Shown: positions 20,525-28,632 of the stretch, piece after piece | Layout of the letters: every line of letters starts with the position of its first letter | Position numbering within the stretch: position 1 is the stretch's first letter | NCBI RefSeq assembly: GCF_900105385.1 | Contig: NZ_LT629772.1 | Span: forward strand, 6,572,001-6,636,000 | DNA: 64,000 nucleotides | Source: Microlunatus soli | Lineage (GTDB): Bacteria; Actinomycetota; Actinomycetes; Propionibacteriales; Propionibacteriaceae | Direction: 5' to 3' | Translations under genes and position numbers: made by a program | The notes under the pieces: model-generated | What the model saw: the letters and a program-made list of their open reading frames with translations, nothing else | The model's database searches: none | What the model was told of the DNA's origin: nothing

Positions 20525-21811
20525 ATGAGCACCCAGATCGTCACCCCGTCCCGCACCGTCGATCGGATCGGCGACCCGGTCGTCCTGTTCCCCGGCACCG
20601 ACCGCTACCAGGCTGCCCGCGCCGACAACACACCGGACCACTACCCCGCCGCGATCGTCGTGGCACGCACCGCCGACGACATCCGCGCCGGTGTTCGGGC
20701 GGCAGCTGAGCTCGAGCGTCCGCTGGCGGTCCGGGCCACCGGGCACGGCTCGGTTGTTGCCGCTGACGGCGCGGTGTTGATCAGCACCGCCGCCATGAAG
20801 AAGATCATCATCGACCCCGTCCGGCGGGTGGCCCGACTGCAGCCCGGCCTGCGGTGGGCGGAGGTGATAGCGGCCGCGGAACCGTACGGGTTGAGCCCCA
20901 CGTCGGGCGACTTCCCCGGGGTCGGCGTCGCCGGCTTCACCACCGGCGGAGGTGTCGGCTGGCTGGCCCGCCGGTACGGCTACGCCGCGGACAATCTGAT
21001 CTCGGCGACGATGGTTCTTCCCGACGGCCGCACGGTCACCGCCAGTGCCGATGAACATCCCGACCTGTTCTGGGCTGTCCGCGGTGGCAGCGGCAACTTC
21101 GGGCTGATCACCGAGCTGGAGATCCGGTTGGTGCCGGTGAGTCGGGTGCTGGCCGGCAGCATGGTCTGGCCGATCGACCGGGCTGCTGCGGTGCTGCGCT
21201 GGTTCGCCGATCACGCCGAGGAGGTTCCGGACGAGGTGACGCTGGCGCCGGTGCTGCGTCGCGAACAGTCCGGACCGGTGTTGTCGGTGGGCTTCGTGGC
21301 GGTCGGCGATCCCGAACGGGCCGTGGTCACCCTGAACGCGATGCGCTGGGCCGGTCGTACCGGGATCGCCGGAGTCGACGGCGTACGGTCCGAGGGGCGG
21401 CTGATCCCGTACGGCAGGATCACGATCCCGGGCACCCGGCCGCTCGGCTTCGAGATGTACCACGAGCTGTCCGACCAGCTGATCGACGTCTCCGTCGGTG
21501 CCATCGTCGATGGGACCGCGAACGCGCTGCAGTTCCACCATTGGGGCGGCGCGACGGCGCGACCGGAAGCTGATCATGGTCCGGTCGGTCATCGGCAGAT
21601 CCCGTTCTCGATCAAGATCGACGCCGAACCGGGGGTCCTCGATCACCTTGCCTGGTCAGCGACCGGCGCGAAGTTCCTGAACTTCCTGTCCGACACGTCA
21701 CAGACGGCCCGGGCCTATCGGGTCGCCGACTACTACCGGCTGCGGGAGCTGAAGCGCCGCTACGATCCGGCCAACGTATTGCGGGTCAACCACAACATCC
21801 CGCCGGCCTGA
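20525..21811 (+). CDS. FAD-binding oxidoreductase (berberine-bridge/PCMH type)
   Basis: A 428-aa flavin oxidase or dehydrogenase. The ATG at 20525 follows GGAGG by 5 nt. The N-terminal PCMH FAD domain shows AVRATGHGSVVAADGAVLIST, whose His is the usual covalent FAD anchor. The TTGGGVGWLARRYG segment has no Cys, so attachment would be single. The BBE C-terminal box is YYRLRELKRRYDPANVLRVN. Such enzymes oxidise sugars, alkaloids or secondary metabolites; the substrate is unknown. The stop lies inside a short palindromic repeat shared with the convergent folD. Confidence 0.93.
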   Translation: MSTQIVTPSRTVDRIGDPVVLFPGTDRYQAARADNTPDHYPAAIVVARTADDIRAGVRAAAELERPLAVRATGHGSVVAADGAVLISTAAMKKIIIDPVRRVARLQPGLRWAEVIAAAEPYGLSPTSGDFPGVGVAGFTTGGGVGWLARRYGYAADNLISATMVLPDGRTVTASADEHPDLFWAVRGGSGNFGLITELEIRLVPVSRVLAGSMVWPIDRAAAVLRWFADHAEEVPDEVTLAPVLRREQSGPVLSVGFVAVGDPERAVVTLNAMRWAGRTGIAGVDGVRSEGRLIPYGRITIPGTRPLGFEMYHELSDQLIDVSVGAIVDGTANALQFHHWGGATARPEADHGPVGHRQIPFSIKIDAEPGVLDHLAWSATGAKFLNFLSDTSQTARAYRVADYYRLRELKRRYDPANVLRVNHNIPPA

Positions 21812-21844
21812 GCCTGTCGACGGGCCCTAAGCCTGTCGAAGGGC
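21807..21844. repeat. Dispersed palindromic repeat, two tandem cores
   Basis: The spacer between two convergent genes contains two tandem copies of a core that on the minus strand reads TCGACAGGCT followed by C/T-AGG. It is the same family as the elements at 25990, 55944 and 62838. It begins at the stop codon of the oxidase and ends at the folD stop, so it may serve as a shared terminator. Confidence 0.6.
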
Positions 21845-21846
21845 AA

Positions 21847-22689
21847 TCAGCCGAGGGACGCCTCGGCAGCGGCCACGGTCTGGGCCAGCAGAACGGCGAT
21901 CGTCATCGGACCGACGCCACCGGGGACGGGCGTGATCATGCTCGCCCGTTCCACGGCGACGGCCTGTTCGACATCGCCGACGTTGCCCGGGTTGTAGCCA
22001 GCGTCGACCACCACCGCGCCGGGCTTGATCCATTCGCCCTTGATCAACTCCGGTCGTCCGACCGCAGCCACGACCACGTCGGCCTGCCGTACCTGGTCGG
22101 CGAGATCGACCGTCCCGGAGTGGCAGTAGGTGACGGTGGCGTTGCGGCCGAGCAGCAGCAGCCCGACCGGCATTCCGAGGATCGGGCTTCGTCCGATCAC
22201 GACGGCGCGCTTGCCGGCCAGCTCGACCCGATAGCTGTCCAACAGCCGGACGATGCCTTCGGGTGTACAGGAGTGGAAGCTGGGCAGGTCCAATGCGGTC
22301 GCGGCCAGGCTGTGCATGGTGACGCCGTCGACGTCCTTGCGGGGCGCGATGGCCTCGAAGGCGGCGCGTTCGTCGATCTGTTCCGGCACAGGATGCTGCA
22401 GCAGGATCCCGTCCACCTGCGGATCGTCGGACAACCCGGTGATCGCCGCGATCAATTCGTCGGTGGTCGTGGTCTCGGGCAGTTCCACCTTGCGGGAGTC
22501 GATGCCGTTCTTCGCCGAGCGGTTCTGCTTCATCCTGACGTAGCTCATCGACGCAGGATCCTGGCCGACCAACACCGTCGCCAGGCACGGGGCACGGCCG
22601 GCACGTTCGGTGAACGCCTTCGCCCGCGCGGCGGTCTCGGCCAGCAGTTGCTTGGCGACGGCGCTGCCATCGATGATCTCGGCCGACAT
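21847..22689 (-). CDS. folD: Bifunctional methylenetetrahydrofolate dehydrogenase/cyclohydrolase
   Basis: The 280-aa product interconverts 5,10-methylene-THF and 10-formyl-THF. The catalytic Lys is in SYVRMKQNRSAKNGI, with DGILLQHPVPEQID and PRKDVDGVT for substrate binding. The dinucleotide site is VVIGRSPILGMPVGLLLL, and the C-terminal signature is TPVPGGVGPMTIAVLL. Full length and all motifs are present. Folate one-carbon units also come from the glycine cleavage genes elsewhere in the window, but there is no direct linkage. Confidence 0.98.
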   Translation of the reverse strand: MSAEIIDGSAVAKQLLAETAARAKAFTERAGRAPCLATVLVGQDPASMSYVRMKQNRSAKNGIDSRKVELPETTTTDELIAAITGLSDDPQVDGILLQHPVPEQIDERAAFEAIAPRKDVDGVTMHSLAATALDLPSFHSCTPEGIVRLLDSYRVELAGKRAVVIGRSPILGMPVGLLLLGRNATVTYCHSGTVDLADQVRQADVVVAAVGRPELIKGEWIKPGAVVVDAGYNPGNVGDVEQAVAVERASMITPVPGGVGPMTIAVLLAQTVAAAEASLG

Positions 22690-22754
22690 CGTGCTCCTCC
22701 CCCGGCGTCGGTGACGGGACGCCGGGAATCAACCTACGACATCGGTCGCCGTGC

Positions 22755-23321
22755 TCAGCTGTTGGCGTCCAGATGGTCGGCCGGCTGCGTCCGATCGCAG
22801 ATCGGAGCCGGCGGGAAACCGACCCGACCGATGATCAACTCCACCGTCGCGTCCACCGCCGACCCGGGCCCGATGATCAACTCGCCGGGCCGGCCGAGCT
22901 GGTCGCCGGCGTTGTACCAGGACCGCAGCCGGCCCTCCCCGATCTCTGCCGCGTGCGGTCGGCTGCGATGTCGGCGGACCGTCTCCTCGACCGGGATGTC
23001 GAAGTAGAACAGGCCGCTGCGCCCTCGGTGGTCGGAGATCAGCCCGTTGATCATCGGGCCGTACCGGTCGGCCAGCAGGATCCCGTCCAACACGACGTGA
23101 TAGCCGGCGTCCAGGGCGTACCGCGCAGTCTGGTCGATCAGACCGATGTTGGGCAGCCCGGGTCGATCATGTTCGGCCAGCACGACCCGCCGCAGATGAT
23201 CTTGTTCGACCCAGGCGACGCCGCGGCCCAAGCGTTGGCGCAGCCGCCGGCTCACCGTCGATTTGCCGGACCCGGAATTGCCTCGCAGCACGACGAGGCG
23301 AGTGTCTGGGCTGCCGATCAT
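22755..23321 (-). CDS. P-loop kinase-like AAA ATPase
   Basis: A 188-aa small nucleotide-binding protein. It opens with LVVLRGNSGSGKSTVSRRL (Walker A), then VAWVEQDHLRRVVL, a YHVVLDGILLADRYGPM segment (Walker B-like) and an arginine-rich lid RRHRSRPHAAEIGEGRLRSWY. This is the layout of small-molecule kinases related to shikimate, gluconate or chloramphenicol kinases. The substrate is unknown. It lies 65 bp upstream of folD on the same strand. Confidence 0.88.
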   Translation of the reverse strand: MIGSPDTRLVVLRGNSGSGKSTVSRRLRQRLGRGVAWVEQDHLRRVVLAEHDRPGLPNIGLIDQTARYALDAGYHVVLDGILLADRYGPMINGLISDHRGRSGLFYFDIPVEETVRRHRSRPHAAEIGEGRLRSWYNAGDQLGRPGELIIGPGSAVDATVELIIGRVGFPPAPICDRTQPADHLDANS

Positions 23322-23439
23322 GGCAGGACACTACTGAACGGAGGCAGCGGCGATGGCAGTCGACACCGGAACCGGTCGAGCAATTCACGATCGAGGTCGG
23401 CGGCAGAGTGTGATCCGGTCGGAACTGCCGCTGCCGGGC

Positions 23440-24060
23440 TCACTCGAACAACGACGGGTCCCCCGCACCACGCCGTACGATCTCGGGCTGCGGTGAGCGG
23501 AAGTCGACCACCGTCGTCGGGTCCGGTCCGCAGTCGCCGGAGTCGATGACGGCGTCGATCTGGTTGTCCAGCGCTTCCTTGATCTCCCAGCCCTGGGTCA
23601 TCGGATCCTCCTGACCGGGCAACAGCAGCGTCGAGGACACCAGCGGTTCACCGAGCTCGGCGAGCAGCGCCTGCACCACCCGATGATCGGGGATCCGTGC
23701 GCCGACCGTCTTCTTCTTCGGGTGCAGCATCCGGCGCGGCACTTCCTTGGTGGCCGGCAGGATGAAGGTGTAGCTGCCCGGTGTGGCGGCCTTGATGCTG
23801 CGGAAGATCGCATTGTCGATCTGGACGAACTGGCCGAGCTGGGAGAAGTCCCGGCAGATCAACGTGAAGTGATGCTTGTCGTCCAGGCTGCGGATCTCGC
23901 GGATCCGCTCCAACCCTTCCTTGTTGCCCAACTGGCAGCCCAGGGCGTAGCAGGAATCGGTCGGATAGGCGACCAGCCCGCCATCCTTGATCAACTCGAC
24001 TGCCTGACCGATCGTGCGCCGCTGCGGATCCTGGGGGTGTACGTCGAAGTAGCGTGCCAT
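23440..24060 (-). CDS. L-threonylcarbamoyladenylate synthase-like protein (YciO/Sua5/YrdC family)
   Basis: A 206-aa single YrdC-domain protein. Typical elements are GGLVAYPTDSCYALGCQLG, KHHFTLICRDFSQLGQF, PGSYTFILPATKEVPRRML and KKKTVGARIPDH. YrdC-domain proteins form threonylcarbamoyl-AMP for the t6A modification of tRNA. This sequence is closer to the YciO branch, whose function is less certain, and it lacks the Sua5 C-terminal domain. A second YrdC/TsaC protein may exist elsewhere in the genome. Confidence 0.9.
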   Translation of the reverse strand: MARYFDVHPQDPQRRTIGQAVELIKDGGLVAYPTDSCYALGCQLGNKEGLERIREIRSLDDKHHFTLICRDFSQLGQFVQIDNAIFRSIKAATPGSYTFILPATKEVPRRMLHPKKKTVGARIPDHRVVQALLAELGEPLVSSTLLLPGQEDPMTQGWEIKEALDNQIDAVIDSGDCGPDPTTVVDFRSPQPEIVRRGAGDPSLFE

Positions 24061-24121
24061 TCTCAGACCCTAACGGTCCCCCGAGCCACACCCAATGACC
24101 CCGACGTCCGAGTTGTCGGAA

Positions 24122-24186
24122 CGCCGGACCGGCCGCACGACCGCGGCCGGTCCGGCGGCTTTGATAGATTGCGTGAAATCGATTTC
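24122..24186 (+). promoter_or_regulatory. Hairpin plus palindromic operator upstream of the DUF4185-like gene
   Basis: Arms 24122-24136 and 24143-24157 form a perfect 15-bp GC-rich stem with a 6-nt loop. A perfect 12-bp palindrome with central CG, GAAATCGATTTC, follows at 24175-24186, 18 bp before the GTG start, and has the look of a LacI-type operator. TAGATT at 24165-24170 is a possible -10. The region is divergent, so the hairpin is not simply an upstream gene's terminator. Confidence 0.4.
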
Positions 24187-24204
24187 GTCGTCGAAGGAGA
24201 TGGA

Positions 24205-25884
24205 GTGCCCGACCGCAGCGGACCGCACGCCCAGGAGGCCACGAGCGACACCCTGCTGGATGCGGTGGATCCAGCACAGTTGCCGCAGGAGAACAGCAGC
24301 GCGTTCGCATCGGCCTGGGTCGAACCGGCCGGCAGTTACGCCGCCCCGGGCAGCGACGGAGACCTGTGGCCGACCTGCTGGGCCGAGGACGACTACGTCT
24401 ACACCGCCAACGGCGACGGCCGCGGATTCTCCGACGACACGTTCGAGGATCTGGTCGTCAACCGGATCGCCGGCACTCCCGAGACCGGTCTGACCGGCGA
24501 GCGGCTGGCGGCGTCGGCGCAGGTGGCCGCGGTCTGGGGTGACCCGAAGCTGTTCAACCGCAAGCCGACCGGGATGGTCTGTGTCAACGGCGTGCTGTAC
24601 CTCGCCGTCCAGGACCTCCGCTACGGCGACGACGCCTTCAACGATGTCCCGAACGCCTCGATCAGCCGGTCCGACGACCACGGCCGGACCTGGAAGATCA
24701 CCGAGCAGGCGATGTTCACCGACTACCGCTTCACCACGATCATGTTCGCCGACTTCGGCAAGGACTCCGAGCATGCGGTGCCGGCACTCGGTGCCGACGA
24801 CGGACGCTACGTGTACGCCTACGGGCTGGACTGGAACTGGCGAGCCTCGTTCAACGGGATCGTCCCCGACCCGATCGACCTCTATCTGGCCAGGGTGCCC
24901 GACGACGCCGTGCAGGACCGAGCCCGCTGGGAGTTCTTCGTCGGCCTCGATGATCAGGATCGCCCGCGCTGGAGCAGCCGGATCACCGACAAGGTGCCGG
25001 TGCTGCACGAGCCGATGCGCCGATACCCCGACCCGCGGCCGGGCAAGAACGGTTCGGACACGATCATCGCCCAGGGCGGCGTGCTCTACAACGCGCCACT
25101 GCGGCGTTACCTGTACAGCACCTGGACCGCCGGCGGCCTGGAATTCTTCGAGGCACCGCAGCCGTGGGGGCCGTGGCGACGCTTCAAATATCACAACACC
25201 GGACTCGGCCCGTGGCGCCGGATGGCCGACACCGAACACACTCCGAAGAACGCCGGCTACGGCACCACGATGCCGTCGAAGTACGTGAACGCCGACGGCA
25301 CCAAGCTGTGGCTGCAGAGCAACTGGTGGGTCGGACCGGTGCCGGAACCGGACGACAACTACAACTTCAATCTGCGCCGGGTGGAGTTGACCCCGTACCG
25401 GCCGAGTCGGCCGAGCAACTCCCGCAGTGACGACAATCTGGCGCGGTCCGTCGACGGCGTCCGCAGCTACCAGATCTGTGCCGGCAGCGCGCATCCGCAC
25501 TATGCCAATGACGGCGACCGGGAGCAGCACGAGACCAGCGACGACCAGATGAACAAGGGCATCGATTTCTGGGGCTACCTGTTTCCCGCCCAACAGCGGA
25601 TGAACGAACTGATCTACGTCGCCGGTCCGGCCGACGCCGCCGGTGGCTGGTTCACCGCCTACGCCGGCGGCCTCCGCGTCCAGGTCCGCCGCGACTTCAT
25701 CTGGCACGACGTCACCGGCCTGACCGTGACCCCCGACTACCCGTACGCCCCGTCGATCGAGAACGGCACCGAATACCGCTTCACCTTCCACGACACCCAC
25801 GGCGACGGCATCCGCCTGATCGGCCAACCCGGCGGCACCGACCACTACACCTCCATCACCGAACTCGAGGTCTACTACCGCTAG
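24205..25884 (+). CDS. DUF4185-like beta-propeller protein with C-terminal discoidin-like domain
   Basis: I use the GTG at 24205 (559 aa), which follows AAGGAG; the open frame upstream runs antisense to the neighbouring gene. Residues ~40-400 resemble DUF4185/glycosidase-like propellers: DLWPTCWAEDDYVYTANGDGRG, SISRSDDHGRTWK (an Asp-box-like motif) and NAGYGTTMPSKYV. The last ~130 residues look like an F5/8 type C (discoidin) carbohydrate-binding module: LRVQVRRDFIWHDVTGLTV, TFHDTHGDGIRLIG and SITELEVYY at the end. This suggests action on glycans, yet no signal peptide is visible from this start. The enzymatic activity is unproven. Confidence 0.82.
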   Translation: MPDRSGPHAQEATSDTLLDAVDPAQLPQENSSAFASAWVEPAGSYAAPGSDGDLWPTCWAEDDYVYTANGDGRGFSDDTFEDLVVNRIAGTPETGLTGERLAASAQVAAVWGDPKLFNRKPTGMVCVNGVLYLAVQDLRYGDDAFNDVPNASISRSDDHGRTWKITEQAMFTDYRFTTIMFADFGKDSEHAVPALGADDGRYVYAYGLDWNWRASFNGIVPDPIDLYLARVPDDAVQDRARWEFFVGLDDQDRPRWSSRITDKVPVLHEPMRRYPDPRPGKNGSDTIIAQGGVLYNAPLRRYLYSTWTAGGLEFFEAPQPWGPWRRFKYHNTGLGPWRRMADTEHTPKNAGYGTTMPSKYVNADGTKLWLQSNWWVGPVPEPDDNYNFNLRRVELTPYRPSRPSNSRSDDNLARSVDGVRSYQICAGSAHPHYANDGDREQHETSDDQMNKGIDFWGYLFPAQQRMNELIYVAGPADAAGGWFTAYAGGLRVQVRRDFIWHDVTGLTVTPDYPYAPSIENGTEYRFTFHDTHGDGIRLIGQPGGTDHYTSITELEVYYR

Positions 25885-25989
25885 ACCCACCAGCCATTGA
25901 GCGGTTCAGACCACCCCAAGCACCTGAGCGCATCGACTCCACCTCAGGGACCAAAGCCTGTTGATGGACTGAGCCGTTGGTCGAGCCCA

Positions 25990-26012
25990 GACCCTTCGAC
26001 AAGCTCAGGGTC
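25990..26012. repeat. Dispersed 23-bp palindromic repeat
   Basis: Perfect 6-bp arms GACCCT/AGGGTC enclose the core TCGACAAGCTC. Related elements occur at 21807, 55944 and 62838, and a degenerate one at about 44880. It resembles a REP-type intergenic element. Confidence 0.65.
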
Positions 26013-26112
26013 CTCGATTCACCGAGTCCTCGCCAAGTTCAGGTCCGCCGTTGGTAGGCATCGCTGATCGAGAGCGACGAGCTCCAACCAAGGCAAGCGG
26101 CCCGCCGAACCT

Positions 26113-26231
26113 GCCGTTCGGTGTGGTTGAGGGCGCTCTGGGTGGGGCGGGCGTTTGAAACTCAGCCGGTCGAGCTTGCGAGACCGGGTGAGGCTTCGAG
26201 GGCGGGAGCGCCCTCAACCACACCGAACGGC
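26113..26231. repeat. 26-bp perfect inverted repeat
   Basis: Arms 26113-26138 and 26206-26231 are perfectly complementary over 26 bp with a 67-bp spacer. The gap is larger than in a normal terminator. It may be a cruciform-forming element or the remains of a small mobile element; no target-site duplication or transposase was seen. Confidence 0.7.
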
Positions 26232-26339
26232 CCACAACCAGACTCATGCCGCGCAACCGACGCACCGACGCAACCGACGCAGCCGAAGAACGCGAGACCC
26301 TGCAACAGATTTGACGACGCGACCGCTAGGTTGCTGATC

Positions 26340-27650
26340 ATGCAATCGCAAGAAGGCGCCGACCACCAGCAGGTCAAGACAGAGTCGATGCCGAAGGTAG
26401 CCGCCGCGAGCTTTATCGGGACGACGATCGAGTTCTTCGACTTCTACGCCTACGGCCTGGCGGCGGCGTTGGTGCTGAACAAGGCGTTCTTTCCCGAGCT
26501 TGATCAGGTCGCGGGCACGCTGGCCGCGTTCTCGACGTACGCGGTGGCGTTCGTGGCCCGCCCGCTCGGCGCGGCCATCTTCGGCCACTTCGGCGACCGG
26601 ATCGGCCGGAAGTCGATCTTGATCGTCTCGTTGCTGATGATGGGACTCAGTACGGCCCTGGTCGGTGTGTTGCCCGGCTACGGCACGATCGGTGTGCTGG
26701 CCCCGATCCTGCTGGTCATCCTCCGCGTGCTGCAGGGCATCGGACTCGGCGGTGAGTGGGGTGGCGCGGCGTTGCTGGCGACCGAGCATGCGCCGTCCGG
26801 GCAACGTGCCCGGTGGGCGATGTTCCCCCAGCTCGGCCCGGCGATCGGGTTCATCCTGGCCAACGGATCCTTCTTGCTGGCCCGGATCGCGGCACCGGAC
26901 TCCTTCGCCACCTTCGGCTGGCGGATTCCGTTCCTGATCAGCTTCCTGCTGGTGTTGGTCGGTCTGTGGGTCCGGCTGACCATTGCCGAGACGCCGGTCT
27001 TCCGCCGGGTGATGGAGAACGATCAGGTCTCGCGGACACCGTTCGTGGAGTTGATCACCCAACAGTGGAAGCGGGTGTTGCTCGGTGCCGGCGTGATGAT
27101 GGTGCAGTACGCCCTGTTCTACACCGCCACCACCTACTGCCTCAGCTACGCCACCACGGTTCTCGGGATCGGCCAGACGCCGATGCTGATCGTGGTGATG
27201 CTGGCGGTGATCATGCTCGGCATCGGTACGGCGGTCAGCGCGACGCTGGCCGATCGAATCGGACGGAAACGGATGTTGATCATCGCCTGTTCGGTCTCGG
27301 TGGTCTGGGGTCTGGTCACCTTCCCGTTGCTGGACACCAAGAGCTACCCGTTGATGTGGCTCGCGCTGGCCGGCTGTCTGGCGCTGATGGGACTGAGCTT
27401 CGGCCCGATGGGCGCCTACCTGCCCGAGCTCTTCGGCACCCGCTACCGCTACAGCGGTGCCGCGCTGTCCTACAGCCTCGGTGGTGTCCTCGGCGGTGCA
27501 TTGCCGCCACTGATCGCGGTCAAGCTGGCGGCCGGGCCGGGTAGCTTCGCCGTCGGCGTGATGATCTCGGTGATCGCGGTCATCTCACTGCTCTGCGTCA
27601 CCCGACTGCCCGAGACCCGCGACCAGGACCTCGATCATGCCACCGGCTGA
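26340..27650 (+). CDS. MFS transporter, metabolite:H+ symporter (MHS) family
   Basis: A 436-aa twelve-helix transporter starting at the ATG at 26340. It shows AASFIGTTIEFFDFYAYGLAAALV, the family loop GHFGDRIGRKSILI, QGIGLGGEWGGAALLATEHAP and the second half loop ADRIGRKRMLI. This is the MHS group of the major facilitator superfamily (shikimate, proline/betaine, citrate, alpha-ketoglutarate). The substrate cannot be predicted. It converges on an SDR gene with a 23-bp gap. Confidence 0.93.
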   Translation: MQSQEGADHQQVKTESMPKVAAASFIGTTIEFFDFYAYGLAAALVLNKAFFPELDQVAGTLAAFSTYAVAFVARPLGAAIFGHFGDRIGRKSILIVSLLMMGLSTALVGVLPGYGTIGVLAPILLVILRVLQGIGLGGEWGGAALLATEHAPSGQRARWAMFPQLGPAIGFILANGSFLLARIAAPDSFATFGWRIPFLISFLLVLVGLWVRLTIAETPVFRRVMENDQVSRTPFVELITQQWKRVLLGAGVMMVQYALFYTATTYCLSYATTVLGIGQTPMLIVVMLAVIMLGIGTAVSATLADRIGRKRMLIIACSVSVVWGLVTFPLLDTKSYPLMWLALAGCLALMGLSFGPMGAYLPELFGTRYRYSGAALSYSLGGVLGGALPPLIAVKLAAGPGSFAVGVMISVIAVISLLCVTRLPETRDQDLDHATG

Positions 27651-27673
27651 GCGGCCGGTTCCGGTGTCGATGG

Positions 27674-28447
27674 TCACTGGTCCGGATCGTTGAAGGCCCG
27701 GCCGGAGAAATGCAACGGCCCGGCCATCGCACCGCCTTCGACCGGCAGCGTGATGCCGGTGATCCAACTCGCATCCGCGGAGCCCAGGAACGCGACCGCG
27801 GCAGCGATGTCCTCCGGCTCGCCGACCCGCCCCAGCGGATAGAACCGCTTCAACCGCTCCAGTGATCCGGGCTGATGGTCCCAGACCCGGGTCCGAATGG
27901 TGCCCGGTGCGACGACGTTGAATCTGATTCTCCGCGGACCGTACCGGACCGCAAGATTCTTGGCCAGGTTGGACAATCCGGCCTTCGCCGCACCGTAGGA
28001 CTCCTCGCCGAAGGCGGCCAGCCCGTTGACCGAGGAGACCATCACGACAGCCGGGCGATCGCTGCACTGCAGGGCCGGCAGCGCCGCCCGGATGCAGCGC
28101 ATCACTCCGGTCAGGTTGAGGTCGATCAGGTCGTTCCACAGTTCGTCGGACTGCTCGGCGAAGTCCGGCATCGGGGCCGAGCCTCCGGCCACCGCGACCA
28201 ACTGGTCCAACCGCCCGAACGTCTCCAGGGTGGCGGCGATCGCGGCGTCCACCGAGTCCCGATCATGAACGTCGCAGGTCACCGCCAGCGCCCGCTCCGC
28301 CAGGTCCGCGGCGGTCCGTTCGGCGGCGTCGCGATCATGATCAGCGATCGCGACCCGGGCTCCCTCCTGGTGCAACCGGCGAGCGGTCGCCGCACCGATA
28401 CCGTGCGCAGCGCCGGTGATGAAGACGACCTGATCATCGAATCGCAT
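27674..28447 (-). CDS. SDR-family NAD(P)-dependent oxidoreductase
   Basis: A 257-aa classical short-chain dehydrogenase. I take the ATG at 28447 (MRFDDQVVFITG); it leaves a clean divergent promoter region shared with metG. Visible are the TGAAHGIGAAT cofactor loop, VAVAGGSAP in place of the usual NNAG, catalytic SSVNG and YGAAKAG (Ser-Tyr-Lys) and the RIRFNVVAPGTIRT segment. The acidic residue after beta-2 (IADHDRD) suggests NAD preference. Substrate unknown. Confidence 0.93.
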   Translation of the reverse strand: MRFDDQVVFITGAAHGIGAATARRLHQEGARVAIADHDRDAAERTAADLAERALAVTCDVHDRDSVDAAIAATLETFGRLDQLVAVAGGSAPMPDFAEQSDELWNDLIDLNLTGVMRCIRAALPALQCSDRPAVVMVSSVNGLAAFGEESYGAAKAGLSNLAKNLAVRYGPRRIRFNVVAPGTIRTRVWDHQPGSLERLKRFYPLGRVGEPEDIAAAVAFLGSADASWITGITLPVEGGAMAGPLHFSGRAFNDPDQ

Positions 28448-28465
28448 GCGGCCAGCGTAAAGGAT

Positions 28466-28502
28466 TCGACACCGTCGGGAGCAGCGCCGCACAATTGAGC
28501 TC
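28466..28502 (+). promoter_or_regulatory. Candidate promoter for the metG leader
   Basis: TCGACA (28466-28471) and CACAAT (28490-28495) with an 18-bp spacer. A start about 7 nt after the -10 box falls at the ATG of the short leader ORF, which would therefore be leaderless. Leaderless leader peptides are common in actinobacteria. Confidence 0.45.
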
Positions 28503-28544
28503 ATGTCGCCGTTCTGCCTGATGATGCGCCCACCTCAGAGGTAA
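28503..28544 (+). CDS. Candidate leader peptide MSPFCLMMRPPQR
   Basis: A 13-codon open frame with ATG at 28503 and TAA at 28542-28544. It carries Cys-Leu-Met-Met just after its middle, so three of its 13 residues are Met and two are consecutive. It lies 88 bp before metG, and no ribosome site is needed if transcription starts at its ATG. Tandem codons of the cognate amino acid before a synthetase gene are the hallmark of ribosome-mediated attenuation. Chance is possible for so short a frame; the combination with the promoter and hairpins is what makes it credible. Confidence 0.5.
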   Translation: MSPFCLMMRPPQR

Positions 28545-28567
28545 CCCGGGCGCTGTTCGACGTCTTT

Positions 28568-28629
28568 CGTTCCCTCGCAGTCGGAGGGAGCGCCGTCGTG
28601 ACTCCTGGCTGCGAATCCATCCAGGAGTC
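28568..28629 (+). promoter_or_regulatory. Two leader hairpins; second sequesters the metG ribosome site
   Basis: Hairpin 1: 28568-28576 pairs with 28584-28592 (9 bp, one G-U). Hairpin 2: 28600-28608 pairs perfectly with 28621-28629 (9 bp, 12-nt loop). The 3' arm of hairpin 2 contains AGGAG (28623-28627), the metG Shine-Dalgarno 5 nt before ATG 28633, so folding should block translation. With the Met-rich leader peptide this suggests translational attenuation. Confidence 0.55.
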
Positions 28630-28632
28630 ATC

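Larger units (their letters stand above)
25885..26339. other. 455-bp intergenic region with palindromic elements, no gene
   Basis: No convincing coding frame is present between the DUF4185-like gene and the transporter. The region holds a dispersed palindrome at 25990-26012 and a 26-bp perfect inverted repeat at 26113-26138/26206-26231. Near 26230-26290 there are short CCGACGCA-type direct repeats. A promoter for the transporter must lie here, but I see no strong one. Confidence 0.6.

Noticed and set aside
28548-28632. T-box riboswitch for metG
   Set aside because: No TGGNACCGCG-type T-box sequence and too little room for stem I; the leader-peptide model fits better.
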